This document shows positions 34,021-40,382 of a stretch of 40,382 nt of DNA, piece after piece (position 1 is the first letter of the stretch; each line of letters opens with the position of its first letter). The DNA is from Circinella umbellata. Its lineage: Eukaryota; Mucoromycota; Mucoromycetes; Mucorales; Lichtheimiaceae. Location of the stretch: the NCBI GenBank assembly GCA_025093555.1, contig JAIWNF010000130.1, forward strand, positions 1 to 40,382. The letters are read 5' to 3'. The notes beneath the pieces are model-generated. The model did no database searches, was not told where the DNA came from, and saw only the letters and a program-made list of their open reading frames with translations. A program made the translations under genes and the position numbers.

Positions 34021-34819
34021 AGTTTATGGCAAATCGAATGATTTATGCATTATGTTCATGAGTAAACATAAAGAAAAAGTATTAGCATATAATTTCAATA
34101 ACTACAATGAAGTTCTTTCTACAGACCCTTTTTTTTAACATGTTTATTATTTTGATGCAGTCCCTTTGGTAATGTTTTGTTTTATGAGTCGAATTTATTA
34201 TATTCACCAAGTTAAATGTTTATATAGATATTAATGATATATCGCAACACGATATAAATCCTTTCTCAATTTGTATTATTATGATTGCCTCAATTAACTT
34301 ATAGTGTAGAATAACAAATCGAAGAAAACTGTATTGCTTGCTCTCCAGTTGTTCGTCTTATAAAATACCCTTATTCTTACCCCCAACCATATACAACTTT
34401 CCTTTTGTCATGTTGATCGTATCTATAAATTATAAAGAATAAAACAAAGCAATTAATAATAGAATTTGTCTCGTTAATATTTTTTTTATAGTTTTAAAAT
34501 AATAATAATAATAATAATCATAATGGTAATAATGGTGATAATATACCTATTACACCACGTATATCTTGCGTCAACAATATATACATACGTAATTATTACA
34601 AAACACTATATATTATAAATAAGGAAGAAGTGAAGATCAGTAGCTCTTTTTTTTGTGTACGTAGGGTGATAACAACACTGTTTTACTCATAGAAATGAGC
34701 AAAAATAGCATTGCTATCTAGGACAATTTAAGTCGTGCCCCTGACTTTCTATCTAAAATACACAACCCATCCGTCGTTCAGCCATGTTGACCATACTAAA
34801 TTTATATAGCGATATTCCG

Positions 34820-34960
34820 TCCAGAAAGGGTAAAGACCGTGCGAGTAGCAGGGAGCTTGAGGCTATTACCCTTGCCTTATAATAGCCTCACACGTGTTTT
34901 CAATTCCTCGTGTGGTAGGAAACGCCCTCCCGCTGTATCATCGTTCAGGGCAAGGGTTTC
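34820..34960 (+). ncRNA. Candidate structured RNA or repeat remnant with interlocking stems
   Basis: GC content is visibly higher than in the surroundings. A perfect 10-bp hairpin is formed by GAGGCTATTA (34859-34868) and TAATAGCCTC (34880-34889). Its loop CCCTTGCC (34869-34876) is exactly complementary to GGCAAGGG at 34949-34956, a pseudoknot-type arrangement. The stem/loop edge TTACCCTT (34866-34873) is also complementary to AAGGGTAA at 34826-34833, an alternative pairing. A second hairpin, CACACG/CGTGTG, spans 34889-34914. No known RNA family was recognised and transcription is unproven. Confidence 0.3.
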
Positions 34961-35674
34961 TAAGACTGTTACGGTTCATGGTCGTACTATACAGCAAACT
35001 ATGAGAACATAGAATATAACAAATGTTTCCTCACCATGAGCTCTATTACATAACCCCTTTTACGTCAAAGTGGGAAACGGTGAGTTTCATAATCGAGCCT
35101 CAAAATTTCACCGCATTTATCGAAAGCCATTGGAAAACATGATGCTGACTAGGTAGCTAACGCCCAGCTTGTGTCAAGGCCACGAGTCAAACCCGAATGT
35201 GTGTCCCAAATTTACACAGCTTGACAAAAAAAAAACCCTTGATTTCTTCAAAACATATAGATAAGCCAAATTAAATTGAAAGAGTCAATTCGTCTATTTT
35301 AGAATATCAATCAAATATAACTTTGACAACGTAGAGCGTTTTTCGAATAGCAAAATTAATATCTACATATCTTATGTATCATAAGTACTTAAAACCAGCT
35401 TCCTAAAAACCATTCTTCAAAAATCATCAAATTCAACTCTAATAGTATTGAGTGATCAAAGTATCAAAATCTTATAAAACTTATGGCTATGTTATCAATA
35501 ACCGGTTTCTATAAACAACACATGTAGATTACCAATCAACTATATCTTTCATTTAATCAGCACATTACACAAGTCAGTATATATGATAAACAAAAAAGAC
35601 AATAAAACGTAACATGGATAAAACCTTTGTACCTCTATATATTCATGTTCTTGACATGAAATCAAATCCATGTT

Positions 35675-36790
35675 TTTTTTAAAAAAAATAGTAATATAAT
35701 TGTAAGTAAAAGATTCATCACATAATACACGTCAATCATTTTTTTTCTGCTAAATTACCTGGATGATATTCAATGACATATCGTGTCATTTGCCATGCGA
35801 CAAATCGTGAACAGCAGAACTGCTCACCCATGCCCGGCCCTGCCACCCAACCGAAGCCTTTGATTTTTTTTTATCGCTGTCTTTGCTCTCTTTAACCACT
35901 GTGCAAGATTTGACAAAAACAAGATTCCCGAACAAAAGTAACAAAGCAGAAAGTGAAGTGGATCAACTTGTCATTTCTATGCATCCATGTCCTTGATATA
36001 TATATCATATGCATGTTAAAAAAAAGATCATTGTTAGCAATAGATTCATCGCATAATACATGACAATCATTTTTTTGTGATAAATTACCTGGATGATATT
36101 CAATGACATATCGTGTCATTTGCCATGCGACAAATCGTGAACAGCAGAACTGTTCACCCATGCCCGGCCCTGCCACCCAACCGAAGCTTTTGATTTTTTT
36201 TATCGCTGTCTTTGCTCTCTTTAACCACTGTGCAAGATTTGACAAAAACAAGATTCCGAACAAAAGTAACAAAGCAGAAAGTGAAGTGGATCAACTTGTC
36301 ATTTCTTTTCATCCATGTCCTTGATATATATATCATATGCATGTTTAAAAAAAAGATGTAATAGCAATATTAGTAATAGATTCTTCGTATTATACATGAC
36401 AATCATTTTTTTTGATAAATTACCTGGATGAATATCAATGACATATCGTGTCATTTGCCATGCGACAAATCGTGAACAGCAGAACTGTTCACCCATGCCC
36501 GGCCCTGCCACCCAACCGAAGCCTTTGATTTTTTTTTATCGCTGTCTTTGCTCTCTTTAACCACTGTGCAAGATTTGACAAAAACAAGATTCCCGAACAA
36601 AAGTAACAAAGCAGAAAGTGAAGTGGATCAACTTGTCATTTCTATGCATCCATGTCCTTGATATATATATCATATGCATGTTAAAAAAAAGATCATTGTT
36701 AGCAATAGATTCATCGCATAATACATGACAATCATTTTTTTGTGATAAATTACCTGGATGATATTCAATGACATATCGTGTCATTTGCCA
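35675..36790. repeat. Tandem array of ~330-bp units, about 3.3 copies
   Basis: The landmark TTACCTGGATG recurs with its GGATG at 35761, 36091, 36426 and 36756 (periods 330, 335, 330). The fourth unit breaks off after TCATTTGCCA at 36790. Units one and three share variants (for example GATTCCCGAAC and TCTATGCATCC) that unit two lacks. Each unit carries the same minus-strand open segment containing GWVAGPGMGEQFCCSRFVAW and MTRYVIEYHPGN followed by a GTAATT donor-like site, so the unit may derive from a captured exon. Confidence 0.88.
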
Positions 36791-36899
36791 AAAAATTGAC
36801 TTCACTTAAAACGTATTCATGTCCACTGCGGTGGCAGCGTCAGTAATAATTGCTGGTCTTATATGAGAATAATTCTTGAGTGTCATATAGTCAAGCTTG

Positions 36900-37420
36900 T
36901 TACTAGGACATGTTCCACAGTTATGTGGTCATAATGGAAAAGAAAGTACAAACTAATTGCGTTGTAAAAGTGTCACCGTAATTATCCAAGGTTTCTTGCT
37001 GAAGCTCTTGTTTATGGTTATCGATGTACAGAAAACATTGATTAACATACTGTGCAAGAGAACCAATCTCTTTACCGGATGCAGTAGTAATCTTTACTTG
37101 GGAGTCAGAAAAGATACTTCTTGTAGTAGAAAAGTTATCCTTTTGAATTACCATGCTTTTAAGTAATGATGTCATGTTTCAATGATAGCACAACAAAAGC
37201 ATTGTTATTAGCATCAGCATGCGTTGAAATATGAATGGTCATTTTGATGTTGAACATAAGCCAAAACTTTGACAGCAATAGCACATAAGTACGTTACTGC
37301 GGAATGTTCACACAAAAGATCACTTTCAGCAGCAAGCATAGCTGGCAATGGATTTGAGTGTGGGATAGAGCCAAGATGACATCGTATGAAAAAAAAAACT
37401 TTGCCCCTCAATATATCAGT
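36900..37420 (-). pseudogene. Frameshifted coding relic, unrecognised
   Basis: Read on the minus strand, coding-like segments follow one another in changing frames. They are CHLGSIPHSNPLPAMLAAES to about 37215, then MTIHISTHADANNNAFVVLS to about 37165, then KSMVIQKDNFSTTRSIFSDS and KEIGSLAQYVNQCFLYIDN to about 36921. The pattern is that of an old gene, perhaps a transposase, broken by at least two frameshifts. No catalytic motif was recognised. Confidence 0.35.
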
Positions 37421-38039
37421 CCAAAAGTGTAGTCCCAGGTTTAAACCAAGAACTACTATTGGACTAGCGTCATATATATACGACTATAAAGAGGTTCAAG
37501 CCTTTTATACCCATACGCTTCATAGTAGCTAGAGTACTCGGCCACTTTTCGTCTTGTTTTGCTTGACCATAATAGGAGGTTCACACATTACACGTCGCGA
37601 ACGAGAAACCATCAGACGAGGGAAACAACAAATGCAAAGTCAGGCCTTGGTGACAACGGTGAAGCGGAAAAAAAACCCAATGACAAACAGGTTGCAACAA
37701 TAATTGTGCGCAATGAATGCAACATGACGAAAAATAACTGAATGAACCACAAAGGCAAGGAATGAACAAAGGCAAAACCACGGAAAACGGAACCAATAGA
37801 AGTAGCAAGCGGCGCCTAGAGCAAAGAGTACCAAAAAAGTGACAAAAATAACCAAACGAAGATGACCCAGAGACCTTCTTGAAGTACCCAATGGATAAAG
37901 TGATAAAGTAGAAGAAAAGCGACTGTGGGGGTGATGTAGAAAAAAAAGGAGGTGCAAGTGAAGTAGAAAAAAAAAGTAAAGTAGAAAGAAAAGAAGAAAG
38001 AAGAAAAAAGAAAAAAGAAAAGAGCATGTGGTTTTTCTC
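37421..38039. other. Region without a supported gene
   Basis: The first part is unremarkable; 37830-38030 is strongly purine-rich on the plus strand. Long minus-strand open frames at 37581-38027 and 37640-37957 are Phe/Leu/Ser/Cys-rich consequences of that composition and show no domain. Confidence 0.5.
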
Positions 38040-38672
38040 TTGGGATTTTTTTTTTCTTTATGACCTATTTTTTCGCGTCATGGTGCTATGAGCGTGTAAA
38101 AAATGTAATGTTCGTAATAAAAATAAAAATGCTGCAGTGGCAACATTATTGTAGAGATGGAATGACACGAGTTGATCTTGATTTGTCACGAATCGCTCAG
38201 TTCCTGTAGAATTGACACTTGTGTCTAATTTTTTTACTTAAGGAATGAACATTTTTTCTTTCTTTTTTCCTTTTTTATTCACCTTTTTTCGCGTCATGGT
38301 ACTATGAGCGTGTAAAAAATGTAATGTTCATAATAAAAATAAAAATGCTGCAGTGGCACCATTATTGTAGAGATGGAATGACGCGAGTTAATCTTTATTT
38401 GTCACGAATCGCTCAGTTCCTGTAGAATTGGCACTTGTGTCTAATTTTTTTACTTACGGAATGAACATTTTTTCTTTCTTTTTTCCTTTTTTATTCACCT
38501 TTTTTCGCGTCATGGTACTATGAGCGTGTAAAAAATGTAATGTTCATAATAAAAATGAAAATGCTGTAGTGGCACCATTATTGTAGAGATGGAATGACGC
38601 GAGTTAATCTTTATTTGTCACGAATCGCTCAGTTCCTGTAGAATTGACACCTGTGTCTAATCTTTTTACTAT
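38040..38672 (+). repeat. Tandem array of 216-bp units, about 2.9 copies
   Basis: The word TTTTTTCGCGTCATGG recurs with CGCGTC at 38074, 38290 and 38506, an exact 216-bp spacing. Units share ATGAGCGTGTAAAAAATGTA, ATTATTGTAGAGATGG and TCACGAATCGCTCAGTTCC with few changes. Units two and three are closer to each other than to unit one. The last unit ends near TTTTTACTATAAGAAG. No coding potential. Confidence 0.92.
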
Positions 38673-40382
38673 AAGAAGTGGTGCTTTTTTTTTATAGCTA
38701 TGCAAGAATTTTCATGCAGCTTATAATGTGTATACATGTTGAACTTTCAAAAGTATACTAATATTTCTTTTGTATTATTGTTAATAAAAATATTGTATTC
38801 CAGTGAACAAATTACTGCTGAAAGAAAAAACGAGCTATGCATCTGAACACTATTATCTATATTGCTCTAACATAAAGACTGAAATTTGATATTTATATTT
38901 TAGATTGATAAGTTGATAATATATATTTTTGATAACATCTAAAAAAAATAAGAGCATAATAAAATGTAGTTCACTTATCATAACATACATACGTATATTT
39001 AAATACTCTTTTTCCAACTAAACTCAAAGTGGTTCCTTCAACCCAAGCATATATATCGATTGTATTTGCCTTTTATTAGCCAATATGAAAGGAGTTGCTA
39101 ATCAGGTTATTGAGTGTATTAAACTATTAAATTCGTTTCTTTTTTTATCTTGTTATAATACTATACAAATGTACAGGTATAACAGTAATAATAAAATATT
39201 ATATACTACAATTCTGCACTGTATGTGGTTTACTGAAATGGAATAAGACAGTGTATCGTTCCAAGAAAGAGAGAGAGAATATGTGCGAGTTTTTGTTAAA
39301 AGAAAAAACAATACGTAGTATCTGCAATTCAGCGTCTTTTTTCAATACATTGAGTAAGATAGCATAAAGCAATTGACTTGGACGGGACAGTACATACAAT
39401 GTAATCCAACTCGAAAACAATGGTACAAATCAAGTCGAAGGAGCATACCTCATTCAAAAACATAACTCCAATCGTCAAATGTGATAATTTATACTCTGTT
39501 TTTGAGCAAATAGATGTATAGTTACTTAAGTAGGATATGTATATACCTCTTACTAATAATTTCTTCTATAACCTAACGATTTAGAGTGTAGCATAACTGA
39601 AACATCAAGATATTTCAGATACAAATAATTTAGGTACGTAAGCGTAAAAAAAGACCGTCAAATCATTACGTATGATCTTAATGGATGATATAATATATTG
39701 AAAGTTTTCTTCTACCATTACAGTAATCTCTCTCATACGTAATTCACACACAACAAAAAATAAATGATCACAGTCAGAAACAATTTAATCGAAGAGTATA
39801 AAAGAACATGGTTTTCCATTCTCATTATCATTAAAAATCTTTTACCAGTTTCAACATGTTATTTATGTATTCTCTCATTTTTTATAGTTTTCACAAAATG
39901 TTATCCAAATTCATTTTGATGGCTCTCTTTTTTTTTATAATCTCTTTTAGCTAGATGTCTCTTTTTTTTAACAAATTTCATTAACATCCGTAACATATTG
40001 AATATTGATATATCTCTTTATTTTGCCTCCAAGTAATATGTTTTATAAATGCTACTTCATATTAACTCTCCCACGCTGCATAAAATACGTAGCAGTGTTT
40101 TTGATTGTTTATACCCTTAAGCCTTTACGTATTATTATTTTATTGTAACCACCAAGATTATATATATAGTTTGGTGAGTATCATTAAATTACACTGGTCT
40201 TGCAATAAAAGCAACCGGAAGATGAATTTATAAAAATTGTAAATAGACTTTTCTACAACTCATGATTAAATAGACTTCTTATTGCTCTCTTGCCAAAACC
40301 ACTGCTTTACACTAATTTTCAGTGGCCATCAATAAATTCACTCACTCTTTCTTGGATCTTAAAAATAAAAACAAATAGTTTT
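38673..40382. other. AT-rich sequence without a supported gene
   Basis: No convincing coding region on either strand. The minus-strand open frame at 39199-39420 has no recognised domain or splice partners. A TATA-like TATAAAAG near 39797 is followed by T-rich sequence without a gene before the window ends. Confidence 0.5.

Larger units (their letters stand above)
33130..35674. other. Gene-poor region with relics and a structured GC-richer island
   Basis: AT-rich downstream of ALDH; a C-run near 33181 lies in the ALDH 3' region. Contains a decayed intron-bearing relic (33543-34020) and the hairpin-rich island at 34820-34960. No intact gene is seen. Confidence 0.55.

Noticed and set aside
34820..34960. 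Known spliceosomal, U3, RNase P or SRP RNA
   Set aside because: None of the conserved sequence boxes of these RNAs is present.
37581..38027. 148-codon minus-strand open frame
   Set aside because: Phe/Leu/Ser/Cys-rich through composition (purine-rich plus strand); no domain and a second overlapping frame is equally open.

Overview
The window is AT-rich nuclear DNA of a filamentous fungus. Many short introns (about 45-120 bp, GTAAGT-type donors), long homopolymer runs and the gene set (class III alcohol dehydrogenase, Pbs2/Wis1-type MAPKK, VAMP7-like longin SNARE, Pam16, aldehyde dehydrogenase) point to an early-diverging lineage. Mucoromycota, probably Mucorales, fits best, but that assignment is inference.

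The window has two parts. The left 16.5 kb is repeat- and transposon-rich. It holds two diverged copies of a truncated RHD3/Sey1-like GTPase gene (1-2241 and 9622-11877, both minus strand). Between them lie a decayed Crypton-like tyrosine recombinase with an Ndc10-like core and a GCR1_C-like tail (7029-9344) and two tandem arrays. One array has ~170-bp units around an identical hairpin core (5050-5560). The other is a row of in-frame duplicated exon-like modules (5559-6162). A complete Mutator-like element (MULE, 11956-16403) with 32-bp terminal inverted repeats and an 8-bp target duplication sits 79 bp upstream of the second GTPase copy. The first copy preserves the matching empty site. The MULE encodes one six-exon protein joining a zinc-binding domain, a DDE transposase and a C-terminal OTU cysteine protease.

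The middle and right carry five housekeeping genes. They are class III alcohol dehydrogenase (19366-21257, +), a Pbs2-type MAPKK (21678-about 23699, -), a longin R-SNARE (24569-25769, +), Pam16 (26151-27002, -) and aldehyde dehydrogenase (30639-33129, +). They alternate strands, so ADH/MAPKK and SNARE/Pam16 are convergent and MAPKK/SNARE are divergent. All reconstruct as intact spliced reading frames, except that the 5' end of the MAPKK is unresolved. The two dehydrogenases could act in sequence on aldehydes, but nothing in the sequence shows co-regulation.

The rest (16.5-19.3, 27.0-30.6 and 33.1-40.4 kb) is gene-poor. It contains decayed coding relics, a ~330-bp tandem array (35675-36790), a 216-bp tandem array (38040-38672) and a small GC-richer island with interlocking hairpin complementarity (34820-34960). 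No tRNA, rRNA, spliceosomal RNA or CRISPR array was recognised.
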